From contig NZ_JABCJE010000012.1 of assembly GCF_013377535.1 (NCBI RefSeq), positions 1 to 64,000 on the forward strand: a DNA stretch of 64,000 nt. The letters run 5' to 3'. This document shows, piece by piece, positions 1 through 8,800 of this stretch. Positions within the stretch are counted from its first letter, which is position 1. Every line of letters starts with the position of its first letter. The DNA comes from Donghicola mangrovi (lineage in GTDB: Bacteria > Pseudomonadota > Alphaproteobacteria > Rhodobacterales > Rhodobacteraceae). The notes beneath the pieces are model-generated. The model saw nothing but the letters and a program-made list of their open reading frames with translations, did no database searches and was not told the origin of the DNA. The translations under genes were made by a program, and so were the position numbers.

Positions 1-6
1 GCGCTT

Positions 7-1122
7 TCAATTCAGTTGCACAGCTTTGCCACCCGAGGCGGCCATCGCGTGGATCACACGCTCGATCTGCAAACCCGCGGCAAAATCCGGCCCGCAAGGC
101 ACCCCGCCCGCAATGGCGCGGCTCAGGTCGCGGGCTTCGATCACCTTTTGCTCGTTGAAGCCAAAGTTGTGACCGGGCGCAGGGCAGAAGGCCGCGAAAT
201 CCGGTTGGTCGGGGCCCGTCAGGTGGCGGGTGAAACCGGCCTCTCCTTGGCGATGGACCCAGAGTTCATTCATGTTTTCCTGATCGAACAGGATGGTTCC
301 GCCTGTGCCATGCACCTCCCACTGGAGACGGCATTTACGGCCACGGGCGACGCGCGAAGTCGCAAAGCTGCCCTGCGCACCGGACGCGAACCGGATCAGG
401 GCCATCGCGCTGTCTTCGTTCTCGACAGCTTTGGACCCCTCGGGCGAGGGGCGCTGAGCCACCACAATCTGCGTCATCGCGGTCAGTTCCGCCACCGGCC
501 CCATCAGGGCCGTCATCTGGCTCACGAGGTGGCAGCCAAGATCGCCCAAAGCGCCAAGGCCGCCCCCCTCGTGGGTCATCCGCCAGCTCCAAGGGAGGTC
601 GGGGTTGGCAGAGTAATCCTCGTCATAGACACCGCGGAAGGCCACGGGTGTTCCGATCTCGCCGCCTTCGATCATGGCTTTGGCGGCTTGGAACGCGGGG
701 CTGCGCAGGTAGTTGTAGCCCAGAATAGTCATCTGTCCGGGGTGCGCGGTGGCCAGATCGGCCAACGCCTGCGCATCGGCCAAGGTCAGGGCCATCGGCT
801 TTTCCAGCCAGACGTGCTTGCCAGCCTTCAGGGCGGCCTCGGCAATGGGGCGGTGCACCCCGTTGGGCGCGGTGATCGACACCACATCGACCGAGGGATC
901 GGTCACGGCATCGGTCCAGTCGGCGGACCCACGCGCGAACCCGAATTGGGCGGCGAAACGGTCCGCCTGTTCCTGCGTCACATCGCACAGGACCTGCAAT
1001 TTCGGATGGGCGCCGCCAAACACGGTCGCCACGTTGCGCCACGCCATCGCGTGACATTTCCCCATGAAGCCTGTCCCAATCAGGGCAACGCCAAGCGGCT
1101 TCTGCGGCATCGGATAAACCAT
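7..1122 (-). CDS. Gfo/Idh/MocA family oxidoreductase
   Basis: Probable NAD(P)-dependent sugar or polyol dehydrogenase of the cytoplasm. The N-terminus holds a Rossmann motif (GTGFMG) and a WLEKPM segment typical of the family, followed by the C-terminal substrate domain with a GDLGCH stretch. At about 371 residues it has the usual family length. I start it at the ATG at 1122 because GGGAGGGG lies just upstream; an in-frame ATG at 1143 has no such site. It is the last gene of a minus-strand operon with a sugar ABC transporter and an iolG-like gene, so it probably oxidises the imported sugar or a derivative. The exact substrate cannot be read from the sequence. Confidence 0.85.
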   Translation of the reverse strand: MVYPMPQKPLGVALIGTGFMGKCHAMAWRNVATVFGGAHPKLQVLCDVTQEQADRFAAQFGFARGSADWTDAVTDPSVDVVSITAPNGVHRPIAEAALKAGKHVWLEKPMALTLADAQALADLATAHPGQMTILGYNYLRSPAFQAAKAMIEGGEIGTPVAFRGVYDEDYSANPDLPWSWRMTHEGGGLGALGDLGCHLVSQMTALMGPVAELTAMTQIVVAQRPSPEGSKAVENEDSAMALIRFASGAQGSFATSRVARGRKCRLQWEVHGTGGTILFDQENMNELWVHRQGEAGFTRHLTGPDQPDFAAFCPAPGHNFGFNEQKVIEARDLSRAIAGGVPCGPDFAAGLQIERVIHAMAASGGKAVQLN

Positions 1123-1177
1123 TCTGTCCCCTCCCAGTGACATGGCCCGGGCACCACCGCGCCCGAGCCGTTTGCCT

Positions 1178-1957
1178 TTAGATCGTACCGCCGAGCGAGC
1201 CTTCCAGCTCGGCCAGTTCCTGACCGCCGGCCATCAGGTCCTGCAGCTGGGATGCGGTGATCTCGCCTTTGCGGGCGGTGCCAAGGGTCTGGCCACGGTT
1301 CAGAACCGTGAAACGGTCACCCACGGCCATCGCGTGCCGCACGTTGTGTGAGATGAACACGACGCCGACGCCCTGTTCGCGGACCCGCGCAATGGTGGAC
1401 AGCACGTTCGAGGTCTGACGCACCCCGAGGGCCGAGGTCGGTTCGTCGAGGATCAGCACCTTGGCGCCGAAATACACCGCGCGGGCAATCGCGACAGTCT
1501 GACGCTCACCACCCGACAGGGTGCCGACCGCTTGGTCCGGTGCGCGCAGGTTGATGCCCATTTTGCGCATCTCTTCCATGCAGACCTCGTTGGCGTGCTC
1601 GAGGTCGAAGCGCTTCATCAGGCCCGAGCCCTTTTGCGGTTCGCGGCCCATAAAGAAGTTCCGCGTCACGCTCATCAGGGGGATCATCGCCAGATCCTGA
1701 AACACTGTGGCGATCCCGGCTTCCATCGCATCGCGGGGGCTGTCGAACGACATCGGCTTGCCCTCGAAGGTGATGGAGCCAGAGGTCGGTTTGTGCACGC
1801 CCGACATCGTCTTGATGAAGGTCGATTTACCCGCGCCGTTGTCACCCAGAAGGCAGTGGCATTCGCCGGGGGTCACGTCAAAGGTCACACCGTTCAGCGC
1901 AATGACGTTACCAAAGTGCTTTTTGATGTTTTCCATGTGAATGATGGGGCTGGTCAT
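1178..1957 (-). CDS. Sugar ABC transporter ATP-binding protein (single-domain, FrcA-like)
   Basis: Cytoplasmic ATPase driving sugar import with the permease just upstream. Walker A (GDNGAGKST) is near residues 38-46, the LSGGERQ signature near 147-153 and Walker B ([11 protein letters not shown]) near 167-177. At 259 residues it carries one nucleotide-binding domain, unlike the roughly 500-residue two-domain RbsA type, so it resembles the FrcA class and would act as a homodimer. The gene begins 1 base after the permease stop, which suggests translational coupling. The transported sugar is not certain; the neighbouring inositol-dehydrogenase-like gene makes a cyclitol or pentose/hexose plausible. 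Confidence 0.93.
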   Translation of the reverse strand: MTSPIIHMENIKKHFGNVIALNGVTFDVTPGECHCLLGDNGAGKSTFIKTMSGVHKPTSGSITFEGKPMSFDSPRDAMEAGIATVFQDLAMIPLMSVTRNFFMGREPQKGSGLMKRFDLEHANEVCMEEMRKMGINLRAPDQAVGTLSGGERQTVAIARAVYFGAKVLILDEPTSALGVRQTSNVLSTIARVREQGVGVVFISHNVRHAMAVGDRFTVLNRGQTLGTARKGEITASQLQDLMAGGQELAELEGSLGGTI

Positions 1958-1958
1958 A

Positions 1959-3065
1959 TCAGCGTTCTCCCGTCACGCGCTTGCGGATCACGTTGTTGAA
2001 GACCACGGCCAGCAGCAGCATCCCGCCAAGGAACACCTGGAACCAGTCCTGATCGAAGTCGGTATAGGTCAGACCGATGGTCACCATGCCGAAGATGATC
2101 GCGCCAAAGAACGCACCGATCGCCGAACCATAGCCGCCAGTCAGAAGGCAGCCGCCGATGACCGCAGTGATGATGGCCTCGAACTCCTTCATAAAGCCGC
2201 GGCGGGCGTCGGTGGAGCCTGCGTCGATGACGGTAATGATCGCCACCAGAGCCGCTGCCATCGCGGTCAGCATGAACAGGGAAACCTTGACGCGGGTAAC
2301 GGGCACGCCCGAATTTTTCGCCGCGTTGCTGTCGCCGCCAGTTGCGAACACCCAGTTGCCGATCGACGTGCGCAGCAGAACATAGGTCGCGATCAGGGCG
2401 AACAGGATGAACCACAGGATTTCAACGGGGATGCCGGGAACCTTGGGGGCGCCGGATTTGAAGGTCTCGACCACGCCCATTTGCGCCAGTGCGTTAAAGA
2501 TGAAGCCGAACGCCTCGCCCGAGAAGAGGGGGGTCAGGAAGTCGCCTTCGACCGCCTCGCGGACACCGCGCAACTGGGTCGAGCCGCCGGTGAACAGCTT
2601 CAGGCCAACCAAAGACGCGCCGCGCAGAATAAACAGACCGGCCAGTGTCACGATGAACGAGGGCAGACCGGTGCGAATGACGACCATCCCGTTCACGGCC
2701 CCGATGGCTGCTGCAAAGCCAAGGGTAAAGGGGATCGCCACAATCAGCGGCAGGCCGAGGTTCACGGTAAAGACGCCAAAGATCATACCGGCAAAAGCGA
2801 CCATCGAGCCGATGGACAAGTCGAATTCCCCGCCAATCATCAGCATCGCTGCAGCAATCCCGAGGATGCCAAGCTGCGCCGCGGGCGTCATGAAGTTCAT
2901 AATCCCCGACAGGGTGAACATCGCGCTATCGGCAGTGATCAGGAAAAACAGGGTCACGAGGATAACGCCACCAATGGCGCCAAGCTCGGGACGTTTCATA
3001 AGTTTGGTTGCAAAGGACTCGGATTTGATCCGTTCGTCCGCCTGTACCGTGGCGTCCGTTGGCAT
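1959..3065 (-). CDS. Sugar ABC transporter permease (RbsC/FrcC-like)
   Basis: Integral inner-membrane permease of the ribose/fructose/inositol class, about 368 residues. It is rich in hydrophobic segments and has the conserved start of the family domain with many alternating glycine/alanine helices ([20 protein letters not shown]). The ATG at 3065 is preceded by GGGAGGAAT, so the longer reading frame to 3122 is rejected. It lies between the ATPase gene and the binding-protein gene. A stem-loop separates it from the upstream binding-protein gene, a layout that often lowers permease output relative to the binding protein. Confidence 0.93.
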   Translation of the reverse strand: MPTDATVQADERIKSESFATKLMKRPELGAIGGVILVTLFFLITADSAMFTLSGIMNFMTPAAQLGILGIAAAMLMIGGEFDLSIGSMVAFAGMIFGVFTVNLGLPLIVAIPFTLGFAAAIGAVNGMVVIRTGLPSFIVTLAGLFILRGASLVGLKLFTGGSTQLRGVREAVEGDFLTPLFSGEAFGFIFNALAQMGVVETFKSGAPKVPGIPVEILWFILFALIATYVLLRTSIGNWVFATGGDSNAAKNSGVPVTRVKVSLFMLTAMAAALVAIITVIDAGSTDARRGFMKEFEAIITAVIGGCLLTGGYGSAIGAFFGAIIFGMVTIGLTYTDFDQDWFQVFLGGMLLLAVVFNNVIRKRVTGER

Positions 3066-3090
3066 TTTATTCCTCCCACAGAATAAAAAC

Positions 3091-3120
3091 GCCGAACCGC
3101 GCGCAATTGCGCGATCCGGC
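3091..3120 (-). promoter_or_regulatory. Intercistronic stem-loop between binding-protein and permease genes
   Basis: The spacer has GCCG at 3091-3094 and CGGC at 3117-3120 as outer arms and a GC-rich self-complementary core, GCGCAATTGCGC. The folded RNA would sit just after the binding-protein stop. No U-tract follows, so it looks more like an mRNA-stabilising or partial-termination element than a full terminator. Confidence 0.5.
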
Positions 3121-3129
3121 AAGATTGAA

Positions 3130-4053
3130 TTAGCGGATGCCCTGTGCCGACAGGTCGATCACCTTGGCCGCTGCGTCCTGGGTCACAAGGTTCGGACCCG
3201 AGGGAACATCGCCGCCGGGCACGAGGCCGTATTCAGCGTTCATCGCCAGGAAGACGACGGGCAGGTAGCCCTGCAGGAACTGTTGCTGGTCAATCGCGAA
3301 GGCAGCTTTGCCTTCGGAGACGGCCTTCAGGAAACCTGCCGACAGGTCGAACGAGGCAACCAGAACATCGGTGCGGCCCAGAGCTTCGACAGCTTTGACT
3401 GCGGGCTCACCCACAAGGCTCGCTCCCAGACCCAGAACAGTGTCTACGTCGCCATCGGATTCCAGAGCCGCGCGGACTTTGGATTCAACTTCGGCGGGGT
3501 CGTTCTGGGTGGGGATGACGGTGACTTCGTGCGCGAAACCATCCGCAAAGCCCTGGCAGCGCAGGTCGAGCGAGACGTTGCCAACCTCTTGGTTGACGCA
3601 GATGCCTTTGGTGCCGCCCATTTCGGCCAGCTTCTTGCCTGCAGCCAGACCGGCGTCGTATTCCGACTGACCGACGTGCAGCAGAGCACCCAGTTCATGG
3701 GCAACGTCCGAACCCGAGTTCATCGAGATCACCGGAATACCGGCTTCGACAGCGCGTTTGATCGACGGCCCAAGCGCATCCGCGTCGGGGATCGACACAA
3801 CCAGACCATCGGGCTCCTGGTTGACGGCGGCGTCGATCAGCTGGCTCATCGCGACCATGTCAAAGGTCTCGGGCGAGCGGAAATCAACGCTTGCGCCAGT
3901 GTGCTCGGCCGCTTTCTCGACGCCGTTCTTGACGACCGACCAGAACGGGTCATTGGCCTGACCGTGTGCCACGACGATGATGTCGGCGGCAAAGGCAGGT
4001 GCTGCGGCAGCAATAGTGGCTGCAGTCGCAACGGTTGCGAAAAATTTGTTCAT
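3130..4053 (-). CDS. Sugar ABC transporter periplasmic substrate-binding protein
   Basis: Binding protein of the Peripla_BP_4 (ribose-binding-like) family. A signal peptide is evident: MNKFF, then an Ala/Thr-rich hydrophobic stretch ending APAFA-AD near residue 22. The mature domain has the family pattern of alternating Rossmann-like lobes (DGLVVSIPDADALGPSIKRAVEAGIPVISMNSG). The ATG at 4053 has GGGAGGAAG upstream, so the protein is 307 residues. It follows the iolG-like gene by about 140 bases and precedes the permease. It determines the specificity of the importer, but the ligand cannot be named from sequence alone. Confidence 0.93.
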   Translation of the reverse strand: MNKFFATVATAATIAAAAPAFAADIIVVAHGQANDPFWSVVKNGVEKAAEHTGASVDFRSPETFDMVAMSQLIDAAVNQEPDGLVVSIPDADALGPSIKRAVEAGIPVISMNSGSDVAHELGALLHVGQSEYDAGLAAGKKLAEMGGTKGICVNQEVGNVSLDLRCQGFADGFAHEVTVIPTQNDPAEVESKVRAALESDGDVDTVLGLGASLVGEPAVKAVEALGRTDVLVASFDLSAGFLKAVSEGKAAFAIDQQQFLQGYLPVVFLAMNAEYGLVPGGDVPSGPNLVTQDAAAKVIDLSAQGIR

Positions 4054-4192
4054 ATCTTCCTCCCAGTAAAAAGTCAGAGGCAAAGCCTCTTCGTGCACCG
4101 GATCGGGTGGATCCGGATCTGATCGCGGGCGTGCCCCCTCTGACACGCGCCGCTATTCTTGGTCGGGGTCCGGCGAGCGAACCCCGCTATGT

Positions 4193-5185
4193 TCAGAGAG
4201 CGACCTCGACCGCGGCGCCGGTTTTGGCGGACTCGGTGGCGGCCTCGGCCATCGCCAGTGCGGCGATGCCATCCTCGAGCGTGACGGGCATGGGCTTGCC
4301 TTCGGCCAGCGCGGTCACAAAGGCGTCCCACTCTGCCGCGTAGGCGGGCATGTAACGCTCAAGGAAGAAGTAGGTCGGCTTGGCGCTGGTGACGCCTGCA
4401 ACGGTGGACTTCGAAACGGTGTTTTCCAGCATGTTCGCCGCCGACAAGAGGCCATCGGACCCCAGCAGTTCAACGCGCTGGTCATAGCCGTACACGGCGC
4501 GGCGGCTGTTCTTGATCACTGCGATGCGGCCGTCCGCATAGGTCAGGGTCACAACAGCGGTGTCCACGTCGCCAGCCTCGCCAATGGCGGGGTCCACGAT
4601 CGAGGAGCCGACAGCGCGCACGGTTTTCGGCAGATCACCCATCAGGAAGTTCGCCATGTCGAAGTCGTGGATCATCATGTCACGGAACAGACCGCCCGAA
4701 ACCTTGATGTAGCTGACGGGGGGCGGCGCCGGATCGAACGAGGTGATCGACAGAAGCTCGGATTTACCAATCTCGCCCGCAAGGCTGGCCGATTTCACCG
4801 ACGCAAAGTTCGGGTCAAAGCGGCGGTTGAAGCCGATCATGACCGGCTTGCCGGTGGCTGCGGATTTCTCCAGACACGCCTTGGCGCGGGCCAGCGACAG
4901 GTCCACGGGCTTTTCGCACAGGACAGCTTTGCCAGCGGCGGTCGCCGCTTCGATGAAATCCGAATGGGTGTCGGTCGAGGTCGCGACCAGAACCGCGTCG
5001 ATGCTGTCATCGGCCAGAATTTCTTCCGAAGAACAAGCCTTTGCGCCGAACTTGGTGGCCAGCGCGGTGGCGGCATCCATGTTCACATCCGATACGGCGA
5101 CCAGTTCGCTGCCCATGTGGCCCGCGATGTTGACGGCGTGCACCTGACCAATACGGCCCGCGCCGAGCAAACCAACTCTTAGCAT
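4193..5185 (-). CDS. iolG: Inositol 2-dehydrogenase-like oxidoreductase
   Basis: NAD-dependent dehydrogenase of 330 residues, the usual IolG length. It has a Rossmann motif GLLGAGRIG at residues 5-13, the catalytic-lysine segment CEKPVDLS, and the stretch GGLFRDMMIHDFDM that is very characteristic of IolG-type inositol or scyllo-inositol dehydrogenases. The ATG at 5185 follows GGGAGGAATAC. It is the first gene of the minus-strand sugar operon, next to a divergent LacI regulator and its putative operators. Related enzymes oxidise myo-inositol, scyllo-inositol or glucose, so the substrate is inferred. No iolB, C, D or E genes are visible here. Confidence 0.8.
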   Translation of the reverse strand: MLRVGLLGAGRIGQVHAVNIAGHMGSELVAVSDVNMDAATALATKFGAKACSSEEILADDSIDAVLVATSTDTHSDFIEAATAAGKAVLCEKPVDLSLARAKACLEKSAATGKPVMIGFNRRFDPNFASVKSASLAGEIGKSELLSITSFDPAPPPVSYIKVSGGLFRDMMIHDFDMANFLMGDLPKTVRAVGSSIVDPAIGEAGDVDTAVVTLTYADGRIAVIKNSRRAVYGYDQRVELLGSDGLLSAANMLENTVSKSTVAGVTSAKPTYFFLERYMPAYAAEWDAFVTALAEGKPMPVTLEDGIAALAMAEAATESAKTGAAVEVAL

Positions 5186-5244
5186 GTATTCCTCCCAGTG
5201 CTGCGACGTTATGCGCCGCTGAGTTGTGTGGACCATGCCGAATC

Positions 5245-5260
5245 CTGCACGCGCGTGCAA
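5245..5260. promoter_or_regulatory. LacI-type operator candidate 1
   Basis: A 14-base perfect palindrome, TGCACGCGCGTGCA, occupies 5246-5259 between the iolG-like gene and the divergent LacI gene. A close copy starts 23 bases downstream at 5268. LacI-family proteins bind palindromes with a central CG, so this is a likely operator for the adjacent regulator. Confidence 0.6.
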
Positions 5261-5266
5261 GAATTA

Positions 5267-5284
5267 TTTGCACGCGAGAGCAAA
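5267..5284. promoter_or_regulatory. LacI-type operator candidate 2
   Basis: The arms TTTGC (5267-5271) and GCAAA (5280-5284) flank ACGCGAGA. The 16-mer at 5268-5283 matches the 16-mer at 5245-5260 at 13 of 16 positions. The two starts are 23 bases apart, about two helical turns, as expected for paired operator sites. Confidence 0.55.
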
Positions 5285-5361
5285 GTGATCGAGCAACCCT
5301 CGGACTCTTCACGCTATTATTTACCTGACATCCGATTTAAGACTGGTTTCAGGAGGACCGG

Positions 5362-6384
5362 ATGGCCGAAGACACTACCAGCGAACCCATGGGAAACGTG
5401 ACCGCAGACGATGTGGCCGCAGCCGCAGGCGTGTCCCGCTGGACGGTGAATCGGGCCTTCAAGAAGGACGCGTCGATCTCGGCCAAGTCGCGGGAAAAGG
5501 TCATGGCCGCGGCAAAAGCGCTGGGATACGTCCCCGATTTGCGCGCAGCATCGCTGGCGTCGGACAGGTCCAATCTGGTGGCGCTGCTGGTCGATGACTT
5601 TGCCAACCCCCACAAACTGGTCATGATGGAGCGTCTGACCCGCATCCTGCGCAAGCATGGCTGGGATACGCTCTTGGTGAACACTCTGGGGCGGGATGAT
5701 GCGAATGACGCCTTGCTGAACGCCAGCCAGCGGCGGGTGGATGCGGTGATCCTGATCGGCATCCAGTTCGACGACGAGGTTCTGCGCACCGCCTCGCACG
5801 CGCGGCGTTTCAAGAAGCTAATCATTTTCGCGCGGGTCTCCCAGAACCCGAACACGATCTCGATCGCGGTGGACGATGTGCACGCGATGCTGGAGATCGC
5901 CGAATACGTCCGGACCAAGGGCTACCAGCGCCCCATGTTTCTGGCCGGTCCCCGCACGGTGTCTGCCCACCTGCCGCGCAAACAGACTTTTCTGGCCTAT
6001 TGGAAAGAGCATTTCGGGTCCGAGCCCGAGACCTGCGAAGTCGAGGCCTATGACCCCGTTCTGGCCGCCCGCGTGATGGCCGACACCCTCAAGGGGCGTC
6101 CGCGCGACGCCCTGCCCGACATCATCGTCTGCGAGAATGACGCGCTGGCCATGGGCACGATCGACGTGATCCGCCACGATCTGGGCCTGCGGGTGCCAGA
6201 GGACATCGCTGTCACCGGTTTCGACGATGTCCCCCAGATTCAGGGGCCGAACTATAACCTGACCACCTATCGCCAGCCGCTAACGGCGATGGCCGAATAT
6301 CTGGTCACCGTTCTGGAAAGCCAGAAGGACGAGGACCTGAGCCGCAGCTTCAAAGGCCACATCGTCCCCCGCACCAGCGCCTGA
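5362..6384 (+). CDS. LacI-family transcriptional regulator
   Basis: DNA-binding regulator of 340 residues. The N-terminal helix-turn-helix reads DVAAAAGVSRWTVNRAFKKDASIS at about residues 15-40, with the hinge helix after GYVPDLRAASLAS. The remainder is a periplasmic-binding-protein-like effector domain ending with the usual family pattern (VTGFDDVPQIQ, TTYRQPLTAMAEYLV). AGGAGG at 5351-5356 fixes the ATG at 5362. It is divergent from the sugar operon and most likely represses that operon and itself through the two palindromes upstream. The effector is probably a sugar or cyclitol. Confidence 0.93.
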   Translation: MAEDTTSEPMGNVTADDVAAAAGVSRWTVNRAFKKDASISAKSREKVMAAAKALGYVPDLRAASLASDRSNLVALLVDDFANPHKLVMMERLTRILRKHGWDTLLVNTLGRDDANDALLNASQRRVDAVILIGIQFDDEVLRTASHARRFKKLIIFARVSQNPNTISIAVDDVHAMLEIAEYVRTKGYQRPMFLAGPRTVSAHLPRKQTFLAYWKEHFGSEPETCEVEAYDPVLAARVMADTLKGRPRDALPDIIVCENDALAMGTIDVIRHDLGLRVPEDIAVTGFDDVPQIQGPNYNLTTYRQPLTAMAEYLVTVLESQKDEDLSRSFKGHIVPRTSA

Positions 6385-7746
6385 TCAGGTCGCCGGTCTG
6401 AACATGTCCTCCATCTCGCGGCGGACGCGGACGGCTTGGGTATCGGCGATTTCGACATCGTCCCACGTGACCATCTGGCCCAAAGGCACCTGACGCTTCA
6501 GCTTCATCCCGTGGGCCAGACCGATGGGCAGACCGCCAGCGCGCAAGGAATCCTCGGCGCGGGCAATGCGGCCCCAAACGGTGTAGCCGCCCTCGCCGTC
6601 CAAGGTATCGCCGGGGTTCAGGGTTTTCTTGGCCACCGCGACCACGTCCGAATGCAGGCCGCAGGTTTTGCCCGTAGGTTCGCCCCGCAGGACGGCATTG
6701 GCGACGGAAATCCCCAACTCAAGCCCGATCAGATGCGACGGACGGAACAGGGTGGCATAGCGACCAGAGCGGTCGGTGGTGACGCCATATTCCTTGAAAC
6801 AGCGGCGAACATAGTCGGCACCGCGCCCTTCGGCATCGCTGGCCTCAAGCGTCACATAGACGCCCCAGCGCAGATCGCCGACGACGTTCCGGCCATCACG
6901 TTCCTGACTGGAAACGACCTCGACCATACCGGCCTCTTCCAGAATGCCGCCATGGGCCTTGGGCTTCAGGACTTCGGGCAGATCATGGGTGCCGCAGGGC
7001 GGGAACAGCAGGCCGTTCCGCGGCGCCAAAAGGCCCGAAGCATTCGAGATCGCCGCCATTTCCAGCGCCGACTTTGTGCCATCGAGGAAAGAGTTGAACA
7101 TCTGCGGGTTCATGCCCCCCGCTGCCGCCTGTTCTGCGGTCAAACCGTAGTAGTCCCAGATCGTATCGGGGGTCGAGGCGGTGTATTCGGGCAAATACTT
7201 GGTACCCTTGCCCGCCGCGACGACCTTGAAGCCACACGTACGGGCCCAGTCGATCATCTCGCAGACCAGAGCGGGTTGGTCGCCATAGGCCATCGAATAG
7301 ACCAGACCGGCAGCATCGAATTTCTGGACCAGCAGCGCACCGGCCAGCACGTCGGCCTCGACGTTCACCATGACCATGTGCTTGCCATGCTCGGCGGCCA
7401 GCAAGGCGTGGCGGATGCCCGCCGCAGGGCTGCCAGTGGCGTCAATCACCACGTCCATCGCGCCTTGGGCGATCATGTCGGCGCTGTCCTCGGTGATGCA
7501 GGTACGGCCAGTGGCCAGCGCCTCGGCAAAGGTGCCGCAGACGGCGGCGTCGGTGTCCCAGCCGGTATTGTGCAGCGCGGCCTTGGCGCGGGGGGCGGAC
7601 AGATCGGCGATCCCCATCAGGTGCATGCCGGGGATATGGCGCACCTGACTCAGGAACATCGAGCCGAATTTGCCCGCGCCGATCAGGCCCACGCGGATGG
7701 GATTGCCCTCGGCCTGACGGGCCAGAAGCTTGGTGTACAGGTTCAT
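6385..7746 (-). CDS. NAD(P)-binding oxidoreductase with C-terminal SAF domain
   Basis: Protein of 453 residues related to homoserine-dehydrogenase-like/DRL-type oxidoreductases. A Rossmann motif (GLIGAGKFG) lies near residues 20-28, a VVIDATGSP segment follows, and the last roughly 100 residues (CGLHSDVVAVAKKTLNPGDTLDGEGGYTVWG onward) look like a SAF domain. GGGAGG upstream supports the ATG at 7746. It is convergent with the LacI gene, whose stop abuts its own, and divergent from a LysR gene that may control it. Relatives sit in sugar-acid or branched-sugar catabolic loci. The substrate here is unknown. Confidence 0.8.
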   Translation of the reverse strand: MNLYTKLLARQAEGNPIRVGLIGAGKFGSMFLSQVRHIPGMHLMGIADLSAPRAKAALHNTGWDTDAAVCGTFAEALATGRTCITEDSADMIAQGAMDVVIDATGSPAAGIRHALLAAEHGKHMVMVNVEADVLAGALLVQKFDAAGLVYSMAYGDQPALVCEMIDWARTCGFKVVAAGKGTKYLPEYTASTPDTIWDYYGLTAEQAAAGGMNPQMFNSFLDGTKSALEMAAISNASGLLAPRNGLLFPPCGTHDLPEVLKPKAHGGILEEAGMVEVVSSQERDGRNVVGDLRWGVYVTLEASDAEGRGADYVRRCFKEYGVTTDRSGRYATLFRPSHLIGLELGISVANAVLRGEPTGKTCGLHSDVVAVAKKTLNPGDTLDGEGGYTVWGRIARAEDSLRAGGLPIGLAHGMKLKRQVPLGQMVTWDDVEIADTQAVRVRREMEDMFRPAT

Positions 7747-7829
7747 GTTTTTCCTCCCTTGGGTCCGGCCTCCTCTTGCCGGACGCGGCCTGTGCGGGCC
7801 GTCTGCGGACAGGCTAGACGGGCAGGATA

Positions 7830-7868
7830 GATTAGGACAAACTAGTTTTCAGGCCATTTGGATTAGGA
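7830..7868. promoter_or_regulatory. Direct repeats in the LysR divergent region
   Basis: GATTAGGA occurs at 7830-7837 and again at 7861-7868, 31 bases apart (three helical turns). AAACTAGTTT, a perfect palindrome, lies between them at 7839-7848. Read on the other strand each repeat contains CTAAT, the core reported for GcvA, the LysR subgroup to which the adjacent regulator looks related. Confidence 0.4.
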
Positions 7869-7881
7869 AATCTAAGCAATC

Positions 7882-8757
7882 ATGACCCTGCCCCTGCGTG
7901 CCATCCATGCCTTTGTGACCACGGCCCAGCTTGGGTCGATGGTGCAGGCTGCCGATCGCCTTGGGGTGACGCCATCGGCCATCAGCCAGCAAATCCAGCA
8001 GCTTGAGGCCCATGTGGGCACGCGATTGTTTGCCCGCGTCGGCCGCCGGATCATCCTGAACGAGGCCGGAGAGCGCTATTTCGAGCTGATCCGCGAAGAG
8101 GTCGAGCGCATCGACAGCGCCACCCAGCAGATGCGCGGGATCAGCGCCGCCCAAGTGCTGAACCTGCGGGTCGCCCCGACCTTTGCCGTTCAATGGCTGT
8201 TGCCGCGCCTGCCGCGCTTTATGCAGGACCACCCCGAGATCGAGTTACGCGTGGACGCCACCAACGACCCACCCGATTTCGAGCGCGAGGCCATTGATCT
8301 GGAGATCCGCCACGGCAACGGCGCGTGGGCCGGTCTGCACGTCGAAAGTCTGGCCGAAGAGCGGATGCTGCCCCTGTGCTCGCCCGACCTTGCGGCGGCG
8401 GGATCACTGGATGCGCACAGCCTTCAGGACCACCGCCTGCTGCATTCCATCAAGAACCTGACCGGCTGGAGCCATTGGTTCGCCGCCGTCGGGGTGGCCC
8501 CGAAACCGGACCTGCAGCGCGCCCATTTCGACCGCGCCCATATGTCGATCGCTTTGGCCAAGGCAGGCGCAGGCATAGCGTTGGAAAGCACGCTGACCGC
8601 AGCGGCCGAGATCGCCTCGGGCGCGCTGGTCTGTCCGGTGAAAAATCCGCCCGATCTGACCCAGCGGTCCTTGTGGATCGTCGGCCCGCCCCTGCATTTC
8701 GGACGCCGCCGACCAAGGCGCTTTATCGACTGGCTGCGGCGCGAACTGGCCGCTTGA
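7882..8757 (+). CDS. LysR-family regulator (GcvA-like)
   Basis: Transcription factor of 291 residues. The N-terminal winged helix-turn-helix (LRAIHAFVTTAQLGSMVQAADRLGVTPSAISQQIQQLE) is followed by a two-lobed effector domain with AGAGIALESTLTA near the end. The PLRAIHAF start and VTPSAISQQI recognition helix resemble the GcvA subgroup. It is divergent from the SAF-domain oxidoreductase gene, the classical LysR arrangement, and is therefore its likely activator. The start follows closely on the repeat GATTAGGA, so the regulator may also control itself. A methyltransferase gene follows 43 bases downstream. Confidence 0.9.
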   Translation: MTLPLRAIHAFVTTAQLGSMVQAADRLGVTPSAISQQIQQLEAHVGTRLFARVGRRIILNEAGERYFELIREEVERIDSATQQMRGISAAQVLNLRVAPTFAVQWLLPRLPRFMQDHPEIELRVDATNDPPDFEREAIDLEIRHGNGAWAGLHVESLAEERMLPLCSPDLAAAGSLDAHSLQDHRLLHSIKNLTGWSHWFAAVGVAPKPDLQRAHFDRAHMSIALAKAGAGIALESTLTAAAEIASGALVCPVKNPPDLTQRSLWIVGPPLHFGRRRPRRFIDWLRRELAA

Positions 8758-8800
8758 ACCGCCGCCCGCGCCATTGCACCCTGACGGGCAGGAGGGCCCC

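Noticed and set aside
16-1140. Long open frame on the plus strand opposite the first oxidoreductase gene
   Set aside because: It is antisense to a gene with clear Rossmann and EKP motifs. It shows no recognisable domain and owes its length to high GC content.
1941-3086. Long plus-strand frame rich in His/Asp/Gln opposite the permease
   Set aside because: It mirrors the permease, which has a good Shine-Dalgarno and hydrophobic helices. The composition is that of a reverse-complement shadow.
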